Assembly (NCBI GenBank): GCA_018907035.1
Contig: JACCIC010000039.1
Coordinates: 1,436,501 to 1,500,500, forward strand
Reading direction: 5' to 3'
DNA from: Sycobia sp. Sy_11
Taxonomy: Eukaryota; Arthropoda; Insecta; Hymenoptera; Epichrysomallidae
DNA: 64,000 nucleotides
Part shown: positions 39,545 to 51,463 of the stretch, in pieces
How the letters are laid out: each line of letters opens with the position of its first letter
Numbering within the stretch: the first letter of the stretch is position 1
The notes under the pieces: model-generated
What the model was told of the DNA's origin: nothing
Database searches by the model: none
The model's input: only the letters and a program-made list of their open reading frames with translations
Position numbers and translations under genes: made by a program

Positions 39545-40079
39545 GATGCGATACATTACTATTTTTTGTAATTACCTGGTCAAATATATAAGAGGTCTGA
39601 ATGACTAACTGTAGTACATAGTCCCCATAATGTTAATACAAACAAAACTCAAGCTACGTTAGATTAGACTCTCGTGCATTCATTGTTAAACTTCCGATTC
39701 CATCGGAAATGCCACTGATCCATAATGAGAGAATTCATTTCTGCCAGTGGATTAAATTGTCTATCTTGTATCAGAAAGTGTATAGCGATTGCTTAGCAAT
39801 ACGTATGAAAAATACAATTCAAACTAGGAAGTTGGAGCGAAGGAGAGCGCTTTCCATAGGAATAGGCGAGGAAAATTTTACAGCAAACGACGCTGGTCGG
39901 ATGACCACGAGAGTCATCGACAGGTTGAATGGGCTGGTTACAGGCCCACCTATCCACCTACCCATGAACTGCACAATCCAGGCAAGATAATGGTTTTATC
40001 GTCTGGCCGAAGCACGATGCTCCCTTGGAATTCCATTAGTGGAACTTGGCAGTATTTACAGTTCAATTGTTCTCAATTT

Positions 40080-40529
40080 TTAATACGAAAACGCCTTCTC
40101 CTCTTCTCTATCTGTTCGGTGAAAAGGCTTGTATTTTCTCATTTGGATTATTCCACTGCTAATATCCTTATAGATCCGTCGAAGGATATTCACGATAAAG
40201 TTGCTTAGACCTAAGAACGCTAAAATCAGATATTCAACATGAAACAGAAAGTTTGATAAATTTGTCCATCTGTCTAGCTCTGTTCGTGACGGTGAATTTC
40301 CTGCATTCTGAATAGTTTCATGAGAATGCATAAAAACATGATGGTAATGAAATATAGAAGGCAATTTTACCTTGGGATCCAAAGATTTCATTATGAGAAC
40401 ATTAACAACATCATTGAAAAGATACGTCTGAACTATGAGTATCCCAAAGCAAGTTGACTTATAAACGTATAATAAAAAATGAATTACACATATACATAAT
40501 AAAAATAACAATGGTAATATTGAAAACAC
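40080..40529 (-). other. 149-codon open frame in AT-rich DNA, unassigned
   Basis: Minus-strand frame with no ATG at its 5' limit (it opens at GTG). The translation begins with two hydrophobic stretches (about residues 1-24 and 28-47) and has a third near residues 97-113 (EYLILAFLGLSNFIVNIL). It is not built on repeats. I recognise no family. It could be a relic of a membrane protein or an unusually long chance frame. Confidence 0.2.
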
Positions 40530-40989
40530 ACATGCTATTTTTCATTTCACAATTATTTTCACAAAAATTTCTCCAAAATAATCATAAAACAAAAATTTTA
40601 ACTTTCGACAGTGTTAATGATAGAATACGAGGATTCTATATGAAGAAGAAAACGTAGGTGGGATTTCAAATGGAATTGATGAACACAAGAAAAGCTTAAA
40701 ATAAGAACACCGTTATGAACGAACATATAATTAATTTTTCACGTGGATTTAATGGCGCCCGCTATACAATTTGAAATTTCAAGATGAGCTAGATTTCTTT
40801 CGAAATCTCGACCATACGGAAACGTAAAAATGATATTGTGCCAAAAAAAAAGACATTACAATTCCCAGCAAAGCCCGCGCTTGAGATTATCTCCAGCACG
40901 TAGATTAACAATTGAAAATACTCCCTCTTTCAATTCTTCTCAACATCCCGTATTATTTCCACCGTCTTTGAATTCGTCTTTCAGGATAT

Positions 40990-41510
40990 TATACCCAATC
41001 CGTCCTTTTCGCACGACACGATGATTAGAGACTCCCAATCCCGACGGAATTGCCCACGGATCAACGGGCGAGCGCGCTTTGCAGCCCCTCGTCGTTACCG
41101 GTCCTCGGTATAAGCTATATATATACACATATATAAATTTTACCACTGGGAGGGTACTAAAAATTCGCTCCCTGCCCCCCCCCCCGGCCCCCCTCCTTGA
41201 AACCGCCTAACAGGCCGTCGACCGTCCCATTTTTCCACCGACGCGGAGAAAAACGACCGGGGTCATATCTAAAGCTCTCCAACTCGCCCCTGCTCAGCAC
41301 CACCCCCCCTCCCCCCTCTCTGTAGAATCGACAGCGTTCGCGGCGAGCGCCTCGTTACCCGCGATGGGGCCAAAATAAGCGTGTCCTGCACATATATCCG
41401 CGCATGCGGACGCGCACTCACCCACACGTACGCATACCCAGAGACACTCATACACATAGCCCGACCACGAGGCAAATATCCGACCTCTCGACTCTTTCTT
41501 CTTTCATTCC
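40990..41510. other. C-rich region before the second exon
   Basis: Runs of C at 41177-41188 and 41300-41317 would form G-quadruplex-type runs on the minus strand. Pyrimidine content rises toward the acceptor at 41558. Confidence 0.7.
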
Positions 41511-41558
41511 TGTTTTTTTTCTTTTCTAACTTTTTCCTCTTCTACTTTCTTTTTTCAG

Positions 41559-41720
41559 ATCTCCTGGATCCGCAGGCGCGACTGGCACGTCCTTACCAGC
41601 TCGATGTTCACCTACACGAACGACGAGCGGTTTCAGGTGCTGCACCCGGAGGGCTCGGACGACTGGACCCTGCAGATAAAGTACGTGCAGGAACGCGACA
41701 ACGGGACGTACGAGTGTCAG
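41559..41720 (+). CDS. dpr12: dpr12-like internal exon: C-terminal half of first Ig domain
   Basis: Second coding exon of the same Dpr gene: exactly 54 codons, entered and left in phase 0. It follows a textbook polypyrimidine tract (about 41510-41556) ending in cag and ends CAG|gtgagt, a near-consensus donor. It reads ISWIRRRDWHVL, then YTNDERFQVLH, WTLQIKYVQ and RDNGTYECQ. These are the C strand with the invariant Ig Trp (residue 66 of the joined peptide), the C'-E strands, and the D-x-G-x-Y-x-C signature with the second Ig cysteine (residue 116, 67 after the first). NGT is a third N-glycosylation sequon. The WIRRRDWH and YTNDERF motifs are those I associate with dpr12 rather than other Dprs. 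The exon carries most of the strand set that in known Dpr-DIP structures forms the binding face. The FG loop, second Ig domain and C-terminus must lie beyond this window. Confidence 0.93.
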
Positions 41721-41959
41721 GTGAGTGCGTTGCTCCGGTCTATCTGTAAACCCTCTTCCTCGTCGTTCTTCTTACTCCGACCGCCCCGTCCCCCCTCCGC
41801 CCGGCCCGCAATTCCGATCGCGACCAGTCGGTCGACAAGCGGCAAGCGTGTATTTTTATTCCTTTGCTGCCGAACCACCCCCCGAGGGACGGTGTTCTTA
41901 CCCGCCTTCTTTTCTATACTGCGGAACGGCCGAGGATAAGAAGACAGAGAGGGAGAAAG

Positions 41960-41962
<3 letters not shown>

Positions 41963-41991
<29 letters not shown>
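41963..41991. repeat. (GA)n microsatellite
   Basis: 29-bp pure array, about 240 nt downstream of the second exon's donor. Confidence 0.97.
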
Positions 41992-41996
<5 letters not shown>

Positions 41997-42062
41997 ACGA
42001 AAGAGAGTGAAAACGAGTGGAGGTAGGGAGGAGAAGATTCGCGCAGCAATCTTGTGTATGTA

Positions 42063-42064
<2 letters not shown>

Positions 42065-42119
<55 letters not shown>

Positions 42120-42142
42120 GTGCGTGTGTGTCTGTGTGTGTG
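42065..42142 (+). repeat. (TG)n microsatellite in downstream intron
   Basis: 50 bp of pure TG (25 units, 42065-42114) followed by 28 bp with TGCG and TCTG interruptions. On the transcript strand it is a long UG repeat starting 344 nt after the donor of the second exon. Confidence 0.98.
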
Positions 42143-43046
42143 CAGGAATAAAAATGCCGCGCTACGGCCGGGAGGAATAACTCGGTTGTCGAGAGTGAGA
42201 GATAACTCGTATATACACGGTCGTACTTTTTTTCCTGAATATATTAAAGCCATTAATCAGATCTTGTATCGATTTATTGTTATCGGGTACCGGTCCTCGG
42301 GGGAGAAGAGGCCTTCGTGAAAGAAGCGACAGAGGCGATTTTTGCCCCTCCCCCACCCCCTCCACAAGGAGAGGAAGTTATACAATACTCTACGCGAGCA
42401 AGTTTTATTTACGTACTACAGATTTTACCGTGTAACTTTTGTAACAAAAGAGAATAATAACTCGAGAGTTGGATAATTTGAATCGCGTTCCATATATTTT
42501 AAGTTTCATATATATCCTTTTTATTAAAGTAGAATATCAAAGACCAAAGGTATAATTAGCGATCCCTTATGCATTAATAATGGAGCTGAGCAGTGTAAGA
42601 GAATATAATACAGTAAAGTATTTTGGAAAAAAGTTAATGCTTTCGGATAGAATTTATAACTTGATACATTGCAAAAATATGTTTACTGTTATAATATATA
42701 ATATAGAAATAAATCATGAAACAATATTGGATTACACGTGTATAAAAATATTAGTTGCGATGGTTTTTCAAATTATTAAAGTCATTCGCTTTTTATTAGA
42801 TATTGAAAAGAATACAATTGCTATATATAGTATATTATAATGGAAATGTTCAGTTTGAATTGCATGCTACGGTTATTGAATAAAAATATAACATACGTAA
42901 CCTATGTCCACTTTTAAAATATTATTTTATCCTCCGTTTCCATGCGAAAATTGCATTTTCACTTGTATTTTGTAGCGCAATACATTATTGATCCCCTCCG
43001 TTCTATTTCCCTGTATACCCAAATGTACGGACTCATGTAAATGAAA

Positions 43047-43048
<2 letters not shown>

Positions 43049-43101
<53 letters not shown>
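43049..43101. repeat. (AT)n microsatellite
   Basis: 53-bp pure array. Confidence 0.98.
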
Positions 43102-43104
<3 letters not shown>

Positions 43105-43988
43105 GAGAACTCTACCGGGGAAAAATAGCGCATTTAAAATTGATTCAAAGACATTCAAAGAGGTGAATCCTTTAATAATTTACTTAACTCGATGCCTTTA
43201 AGCCGTTATTATAAAAGGTAGAAAAGTGTTTTTGCAATTTACGCAATTTATATACTACAAAACTGGATGCTTTTAAAGTCCATTTAAAATAACTATTACT
43301 ACCAATTGGAAAAAAAAAGCAAACAAAAATAATTTAAGTAAAGAATTTTCCAATAAAAATCACATTTATATTATAGTAATAAATATCGTCAGCGATTCGT
43401 ATATACAATGTTTATCATACGCTTTTGTCCACGAATCGTTTATTAAAAATTATCAAATTGGTTCACGGTGCACTCCATGTTAACAATTGTATTCTCTGTA
43501 TGATGCCTTAATCATAGTCTCAAGTCTCCTTTTCCGCATATTTTTTCAAATCTACCGAATTCGTTTAAACAGAAAAACAAGCGAATAAACTTAAAAAACA
43601 AATTTTAATCACACTTTCTCGCACTTCCAGCACAGCTTCTATCAACTTATGTATAATTGATCCGACAAATAAACGGACATTTGCATAATTCTCGATGATT
43701 AAGAAAGAAAATACCCTCCGACCCTCCCGCAATCATCCCTGCTCTAATTCAAGGCAGTAACCGCTCCCCCCTCCCCCTCACCGACCGAGCAGCTTCGGCG
43801 CACCGACTCTCGAAACTTCGCCGGTGCAAATTCGTTTAAATATATAATTAAATAGCTCGTGCGATGCAACGAAACCACGTCGCTTGTGGGCCAGGGGGCG
43901 GGGCGGGAGCGGGGGGGGCGAACTTATACGAGAGATACACCCTCCGGTACGGCGGCTTGGGCGGTAGCTCCAGCTTCCTGCTGTCTCA

Positions 43989-43993
<5 letters not shown>

Positions 43994-44035
<42 letters not shown>
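43994..44035. repeat. (CT)n microsatellite
   Basis: 31-bp pure array plus interrupted tail. Confidence 0.96.
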
Positions 44036-44259
44036 GGCCTCGGTTCCTTGCGGGATGCGCGTCGACGCGGGATCGACTTTGCCCAGTTGCCCTACGTGTC
44101 GCCGCCCTCCTTTGAGCGCATCTATGCGTATGTGTGTCAGTCCTGTAAGTGCCCGATCGCTACTCGGTTTTAACGCGCGTATTCGGTATGTGATTACATA
44201 TCGCCTCGTATCTTGCCCTATCGTGACACAAAAATCAAATTCTACGAGGACGCACTTGC

Positions 44260-47200
44260 ATTATATATATACAGATTATATTAATTTAGCCTCTCGAAAG
44301 TTAATATTTTTTTCTTAAAAATCAAAAATATAGATAATATAGATATACCTAAACAGCCATATTTCAACCACAAAAAATGCACTTGATTAACCAAATAATC
44401 TCGTCTTGAAAGTACAAAGTCGGGTGATCTGCGATCGGATTTGTATTTGTTTTTTAACAGTAGCAATTTTAAAATAAAACTTGAGATCGAAAGCAGGCCA
44501 ACACCACTGCGAAACATACAGTGTTCTGGTAACAATAATAGAAGATTGTTAGTTTGTTATACTATTCGATAAGCGTAGATCGCCGCATAGTGGCTAATGG
44601 TGGAACTGAATATAGTGCTAAAATTTTTTAATTCGTTATTTTTAAAATTTATTTTTTGGAAGAATACTTTAAAATACTTTTTACTGAATTACGTCATATA
44701 CTAAAACATAGTTCAGTCAGATCTTAAATTCGTTCTCGAAAAATATTTTTATATTCGAACAAAATGAAATCCGACTGAAACTGAACAATGTTTAATATTG
44801 TATTTAGAACCTCAATTATGCAATTATTTCTCACTTTGAATAATTCTGTAAAAAAGCATTTGTTTCTTCTATTCTTTAATAAAATTGTCCCTGCGAAATA
44901 TTTAATAAAAAATGAAGTTTGTTTATTACTGTGTTTGTCACAACGATGTATAAATGTAAATGCTACGATTTCTGGATAAATGCAACTAGTTATTGAATTC
45001 ATTTGTGATAAATGTTATATATTTCACCTTATTTTACTCACTAGTAATCCACCTCACATTTTGAACGAGCTTGCAACTTAATACAGGTCACTGTGTGATT
45101 TCAACAATTATAATCACACAGAAAGCCGAAGGATATATTTTAATATTTTTTTTACGACACACGGATCAACTACAGATCAATGTTGAGTTGATCCAGCGAG
45201 ATTCTCTTTATTTGATATCCCACGTGCTTGAATAGATTCACTTTACGCTTTCGATTCATCGTCCCATAACGATTCGCTGCGTCCAACTCCCATCAGAAAG
45301 ATCTACCGTAGTAGCTGTGAGTAAGTACCATTGTAACGCGATAAGCGCAGTCGAGCTCGAAATGGCAATGCATTTAATTCAAAAAGTCACTAGTTTGTAC
45401 ATTTTAAGTTTGTTTTTATTTATAATACAGGGTAAAAAACTGTTTTGTTGAAAAATTTTGTTTCCAAGCCTAAAATTACACATTAAATTTCAACTTTATT
45501 TTTTTTAAGTTTCACTATCACTGCAGAATAAATGAAATAAATGAAATAAACTCCTTAAAGTAAAGATAGAATCTATGAAATATGAAATAAATTTAGAGAT
45601 AAGATTTGTCCTTTGCTCCCACTTAGAGGTAGAGCTTCAACTACTCCATCCACATTAAAATGATCGTTAATGAAGGTGAAAAAGGATTTCGCCTGTATAT
45701 TAGTATTTAAATTAAATTTTACTTGCATAGCTGAGTGAGAATATTTTTGTTTTTTTAACTACTGATCCGAAATACATTTTGATAATGACTTGTCTACATT
45801 ATACATGTATATAAATTATAATGAAAATTATTTTTGTCTACTTGTGCAAGCAAATATTAAATTTTAATATAAGTAAATAAATAAATTTTATCTATTGTAA
45901 TTATTTATGCTATACGTAATGTACTTTTAAGTTCGTTATTTATAATTAACGTTCTTGATATGGGTCAGCAACATGGTGCAGAAAATGTATGACAAAACAA
46001 ACTTCAATTGCTGAAATATGTAAACACTTTAAAAAATTTATTAAATAATTGACAAGCTTCGAATAAAATAATTTTCTCGAACTTTCGATACACATCGTTT
46101 CAAACTTTTCGGTTTACTTACGGTACCTACAGTTCAAGTTTCGAGTCGAACTAATTTTTCTGTTTTGAGTTACCGAGAACTTAATTATAAATTTTTTTTC
46201 TCTACAACCATTTCTCATCAACTAAATATTCAAAAACTGCTGCATATATTATAGACAAGATAAAATAAAATAGCCGTGAATTGATGCTCGTAATTGTCGA
46301 TGATTAGAATTTGAGAATGCGAAAACGCTAAAATAGAAAAGATGAGTTTTTTTGAAAATAGCACAAAATTAAATGCAACGGTATATTGTGATGGTTATAA
46401 TATTATTCAACATTTTTAATGTAAATTCATATTGCAGCTATTATCGCTGAAAGCTCCAACAATGGAAAGCTCTAATACTACAAGTGTAACGCCTACCTTC
46501 TGATAAAGAGCACTTGAATCTCTCTTGTAAATGCTAACTCGCTTACGCGCACACGCCTCTCACCGGATAAAGTATATGAAAGAGGGAAAATTCAATTATT
46601 CCCCAAATTGGATCGTTGTCCAAAAATTTAATGTCCGCAAATTGCATTTATCAATCCGCCCCTGTGACGAGCGCTAATTTGCGTCCGATTTCCAACCTTA
46701 AATTTTATATTTAATTTGAAAATGTCACGGCGCGCGGCCATATCGTATTCCCGTCGAGGTGTGGCATGAAAATTCGACTGATCAAAACGCGAAATTTTCA
46801 TTGGATATCCGCATTACGTGTGAAAAATATTCTTTTCAATGAACTTTTCAATGGAAATGATAAAATGTAATTCATATATTTGAAATTTTAAAAAATATCT
46901 TTTTCTACGTTTCACAATATTATTCGATATTGTTTGATCAAATAACCATAGTGTAGAAAAAGAATTTTCATTGTATTCTGCAAAAATATCGAATTGTATA
47001 TCATTTGATACAATTGTAATTTAATTACAATTTTTCTCTTATTTAAATATTAGATATCGAAGGTAGAAATATGGAAAAGATTCAATTAAACCTGTATATT
47101 CACTTTATATCCGTATAAATATATTAGGGATAATATCACTTCTTTACTATCGTACGCAATTTGTACTCTGTTCCAGTGGGCGGTGGCTTACATGTTGCAG

Positions 47201-47970
47201 TGGAAAAATCAAATGAACCTTTGTTTTCTCAACTGTATCGAATACATTTCGAAATAATTCATTAATGAATTTCGGTTTTCTGAACAATTTTGGACATAGA
47301 AACACTCGTAACAGCCTCTTTTGACAAATAGACGTTTATATGACCCTAAAACGACGTTTATAAACCGCATCGACCATTTCATGTTTTTTATCGTAAACTA
47401 AGTCCTTGGTCTGAATTTTTCTTGTTTTCCGCATTAAAAGATTATTTTTCAATGTAAGTTCTATTTTTGTTTTTATACTCGGACTCTCCTTAAACTGAAT
47501 TAAATTTATTGACACTCATACATGCGTAATACATACTTTTATCTCCTTAAAGTTTGATTTGTAATTTTCATCATGAAAGGTTCCATACCCCAGTTACGAA
47601 TTAAGCATACTGTATTTAAAAATATTCAATTATAACAGGTCAATTACGATAAAAATCTGAAGCGTTTTTTAAAAATTATTATATTTAAATAAATGATATT
47701 TTTACTTAAAAATAAAAGTTGGCATATCTTCGTAATTAATAGTGCGACGACAAAGTCAATTATAGAAGCATTCAAGTTTTCTTTTTCAACAACTTTTCTT
47801 CGAATTTCTTTTACAAAATGCACAGTGAAACATCAATTATCCTTTTATTTGATTTTTTATTTCAAATAATTTTATTTGATAAATACATCAATAGTCTATT
47901 AAATACACACATACTGCATTCACAAATGATATATTCAATTAAAGTTATCTCCTTTCCACACCCTTCGTCA
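44260..47970. other. AT-rich intronic DNA, nothing recognised
   Basis: The longest featureless stretch; one small hairpin at 45163-45194. Confidence 0.7.
45163..45194. repeat. short inverted repeat (hairpin)
   Basis: ggatcaact at 45163-45171 pairs with agttgatcc at 45186-45194 around a 14-nt loop. Confidence 0.85.
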
Positions 47971-47974
47971 ATCT

Positions 47975-47978
<4 letters not shown>

Positions 47979-48011
<33 letters not shown>
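47979..48011. repeat. (TC)n microsatellite
   Basis: 33-bp pure array. Confidence 0.97.
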
Positions 48012-48015
<4 letters not shown>

Positions 48016-48176
48016 TTACTCCCCCTGCTTAGTCCCACAGCAAGCTCGAGTATATTAACCACGGAGTAACGAAAACTTTCCTCTCTGTGTGTCCTACACC
48101 GCTGGCGAAGATCGAATTCGTGTGTCGTCCTGTCTTTTACCCTGAACTCCACCTCTCGCTCTTTCTCTCTCTCTCT

Positions 48177-48182
<6 letters not shown>

Positions 48183-48221
<39 letters not shown>
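48183..48221. repeat. (CT)n microsatellite
   Basis: 39-bp pure array; complementary to the GA array 105 bp downstream. Confidence 0.97.
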
Positions 48222-48225
<4 letters not shown>

Positions 48226-48318
48226 GCTCTCTCGCTCTCTGGCGCATTCGCGGGATAATCTATTCGCCTCAGCGAGTCCGCGCAGCACAAATAATAATAA
48301 ACGTCCTCAAGCTGGGAG

Positions 48319-48325
<7 letters not shown>

Positions 48326-48358
<33 letters not shown>
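48326..48358. repeat. (AG)n microsatellite
   Basis: 33-bp pure array, in inverted relation to the CT array at 48183-48221. Confidence 0.97.
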
Positions 48359-48366
<8 letters not shown>

Positions 48367-48459
48367 AAGAGAAGTAGAGACAGAGATAGACTGTTGCAAC
48401 GGGCCACGAGAGCTCATCGAAACTTCTTCTGTTTTCCCTTTTAGGCTCCTTCTCTCTCC

Positions 48460-48550
48460 CTACCTCCCTCTATCCCCCTGCTTGGCGTGAGGGTAAACTA
48501 ATCCGGTACTTGTACCTTAACCCTCTCCCCTTTCCTCTTTCTGCCCACAG
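48460..48550 (+). other. strong orphan 3' splice site
   Basis: A long pyrimidine stretch (48504-48546) ends in cccacag at 48550. The next bases contain a short open frame in one phase only (YGEYNEYPTITMG...), not the phase required after the second exon, and no good donor follows. Probably a cryptic site. Confidence 0.3.
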
Positions 48551-48559
48551 TTATGGAGA

Positions 48560-50480
48560 GTATAATGAATATCCAACAATAACAATGGGAACTACTATCA
48601 AAACCCTCCCTGATCTTCCTTATCCATGCTCATAAGCATTAAAACTATAATTATAATTTTGGTTCATGCGTGTATCACAAGTTTTCTTCTTCTGCTTCTT
48701 CTTCTTATTCTTTCGAGGAAAGTAGCATAACGAATAATTATCATTTATTTCTATAAGTAATTTTTTTGGTAATGTTAAATTTAAATTTCAAAAAATATTC
48801 TGACGGTAATGGTTGTACTTTCACTAAGTTCACAATTTCAGACATTAATTATTTAAGATTATTTAAGAATCAATGAATTCCTGCTATAATTTAATAAGCA
48901 AAGTATGAAAGGATTTATCATAATATTGTTTTAGAATCAAAAAATATTTTTCTCGAACTGTTTCAAGATCTGAACAGTATTTTAAATAATAAACTTTATA
49001 AAAAAAGAACAAAAATAACTTTGAAAGATCGAGATCTGCCCACCAGTTCTCCATCGAGATGGCTTATTTATAATGCAAGATATAAATTTTCTAAATCATC
49101 TAATATTTAATATTTTATTTTTGATTTTTCAAAATCGAGAAATCGAATTACTATAGATAGACTAAAGCATATCAGTTAACTTATATTTATTTCGAAACTG
49201 AATTACTGAACATTCAATCTATCGCCGCGATAACGTTCAAAATGAAAGCTCAAGTTTGACAGTGGTCATCTTGTAGAATTGTGTCAAACGTTGAACTCTA
49301 TTTTTTAGAATTCTCGGATGTTCTAGACACTTAACCTTCTTACCTTCTAAAACTTTTCACGAAATAGATTTTATTGCTAAGCACTTTCGCAACATTTTCG
49401 CATTTCAAGTTGCGAGACTTCAAAAGAGCGTCGCTGTTTTTTTTCTCGAAAATTTTTTAATTTGAAAAATATAAATTTACTTTCTCGCTCCCTGATAGAT
49501 GGAACTGATATATATGTTTCGGAACAAGTTGCGAAAGCAATAACCTAAAACATTTGAAATAAATGTCTTTTCTTTCGCTACATTGCAGCGATTTAAACTT
49601 CGAAAGAGCGTGAAAAATTCCGCAGGAGTGTTCGCCAGAAAATATAGTTAGAAAATGTTTTGAAATTTTAACGGCTGGCAACGCCCCGAACGTACCGCTC
49701 GAGCTATATTATGTCCGACTATTTTCCCGCATTACTACTTGCGTACTCTTGTATCGTTAAAAGTGCCCCTACGAAAATGTTTCCCATTTCAGTCGTTAAA
49801 ATTCTTACGCAAAGTGAATTATATATTCTACTCCGGTATTAAAGCATGTTTGTATGAGGTAATTGAACCAGATTTCGATAGTAGCTCTATTCTTTAATAT
49901 TTAAATCGCTAACGATATTTTTACTAAATACCTGATAAAATTGGCTATTAAATGATTCATGTTCGTTATATGTATCAATCATTGAAATATTAATATTGTA
50001 ATGTTAGAATACAGAAAATATCAAAATATAGAAAAATGAAAACGTCAATTTTATAAACAGAAAATTATGTAGTGTAGCACCTTAGTAAAATAATATTAGA
50101 AATGAACTAAATCGTAGTATTAAATTCACAAATTATACATTCATTCACTGTTCAAAATAAAGATTTTTCATTCATTTATTTTATTTTTTATAAATAATAA
50201 TTTATAATTTATTTAAATTACTTTGTCAACATAAATGACGTTACATTCGTTAAAATGTCAGATTACGTTAGAATAATAATATTTTAATTATTTAATCATA
50301 ATTTAATAACATAATCTAATCTGTCAAAATTTAGGGTAATCTAGGTAGGAAGTTATTTAAGCGACAGAAACATGGAATCGTTACTAATTACATTCTGACA
50401 TATATTGTGCATCGACAATAAGGTAAAATAACTATGGGAAACGATTTTCCACAACCTTACGATATTAATATTTCCAAACG
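48560..50480. other. AT-rich intronic DNA, nothing recognised
   Basis: No supported feature. Confidence 0.7.
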
Positions 50481-50906
50481 TCTTATCGGCAAATCAGAAA
50501 AGCTCGATTTTCATTTTCCAGCTCATTTAAATCCGCGTTCTCGCTGCCACGCGTCTCGTCAGCCGGGGTGTATTTTTGTTACCCCTCCCCCTCCTACAGT
50601 CCATGCTGATATAACGATTTAGCGTGGAAGCCGGAGGAAATGAGGGTGGATTCCACTTCACCTACACGGGGGCTCTCCTTCCTCAGCCATTCGCGTAATA
50701 ATCCTATACTCGCCCCGAAAGTATAGAGCCGAAGGTGGGTTGCGTGTCGCGCGCAGCGACGCGCACGAACGCGCGCCCGCCCCCTCCCGACCATCGCCCG
50801 CTCGCTCTCTCCGCTCCTCCAGTTACCAGTTTTCTTCGAAATATAACGAGCGAGGAGATACCCCCGGTGAAATTTCCATCTCTATATAAAGCGTGGCGCG
50901 CGTCCG

Positions 50907-50907
<1 letters not shown>

Positions 50908-50953
<46 letters not shown>
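50908..50953. repeat. (TA)n microsatellite
   Basis: 46-bp pure array inside a GC-rich block. Confidence 0.98.
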
Positions 50954-50954
<1 letters not shown>

Positions 50955-51246
50955 GTAGACGAAGTCAAAAGTTTCGCGCGCACGTATATACTCCCTTGCA
51001 GCGAAACTTTCCTATCCCCTACTCCCCCCCACCCCACGACCATCCCGCGGGTTTTTCCCCCGACCCCGTCAGGTTTAGGAAGACGCACGGGCAACGCGGT
51101 AAGGAAATGATGCGTTAGTCAACATGTTTAACTCGGCACCGAAGAAGAAGTACGCCCGCGGCGGACGGGCGCAGCACCAACGTCGCGCCTTGGCCTCGTC
51201 GGGCGGCTGAAATTTTCTCGCCCTCAATATCTCCCACTCGCACGTG

Positions 51247-51248
<2 letters not shown>

Positions 51249-51289
<41 letters not shown>
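51249..51289. repeat. (CT)n microsatellite
   Basis: 41-bp pure array; inverted partner of 51423-51460. Confidence 0.97.
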
Positions 51290-51292
<3 letters not shown>

Positions 51293-51419
51293 CTCTTCGC
51301 CAAACAGCAATAAATCCGCGGGAGCCTCGCGAAAAATCTGTAAAACATTTTGCCCGGGCGGGGCGATAAATCCTTTGGCGGGAGCTTGAAAAAGAGTAAA
51401 CTCGCTTCTACCGGCGGGT

Positions 51420-51422
<3 letters not shown>

Positions 51423-51460
<38 letters not shown>
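51423..51460. repeat. (AG)n microsatellite
   Basis: 38-bp pure array. Confidence 0.97.

Positions 51461-51463
<3 letters not shown>

Larger units (their letters stand above)
38560..40990. other. AT-rich intronic DNA
   Basis: Contains the palindrome at 39521 and the open frame at 40080-40529 listed separately; otherwise nothing recognised. Confidence 0.6.
22142..41558 (+). other. 19,417-bp phase-0 intron splitting the first Ig domain
   Basis: Bounded by GAG|gtgaga and a pyrimidine-rich cag|ATC. It interrupts the Ig domain between strand B and strand C. It contains a mariner-like relic, many microsatellites, and alternating GC-rich and AT-rich blocks. No coding exon was recognised inside it. 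Confidence 0.88.

Noticed and set aside
47973..48407. Open frames rich in Ser-Leu or Arg-Glu (also near 10882, 11127, 11363, 41717)
   Set aside because: Translations of (CT)n, (GA)n and (TG)n arrays; overlapping frames are open on both strands.
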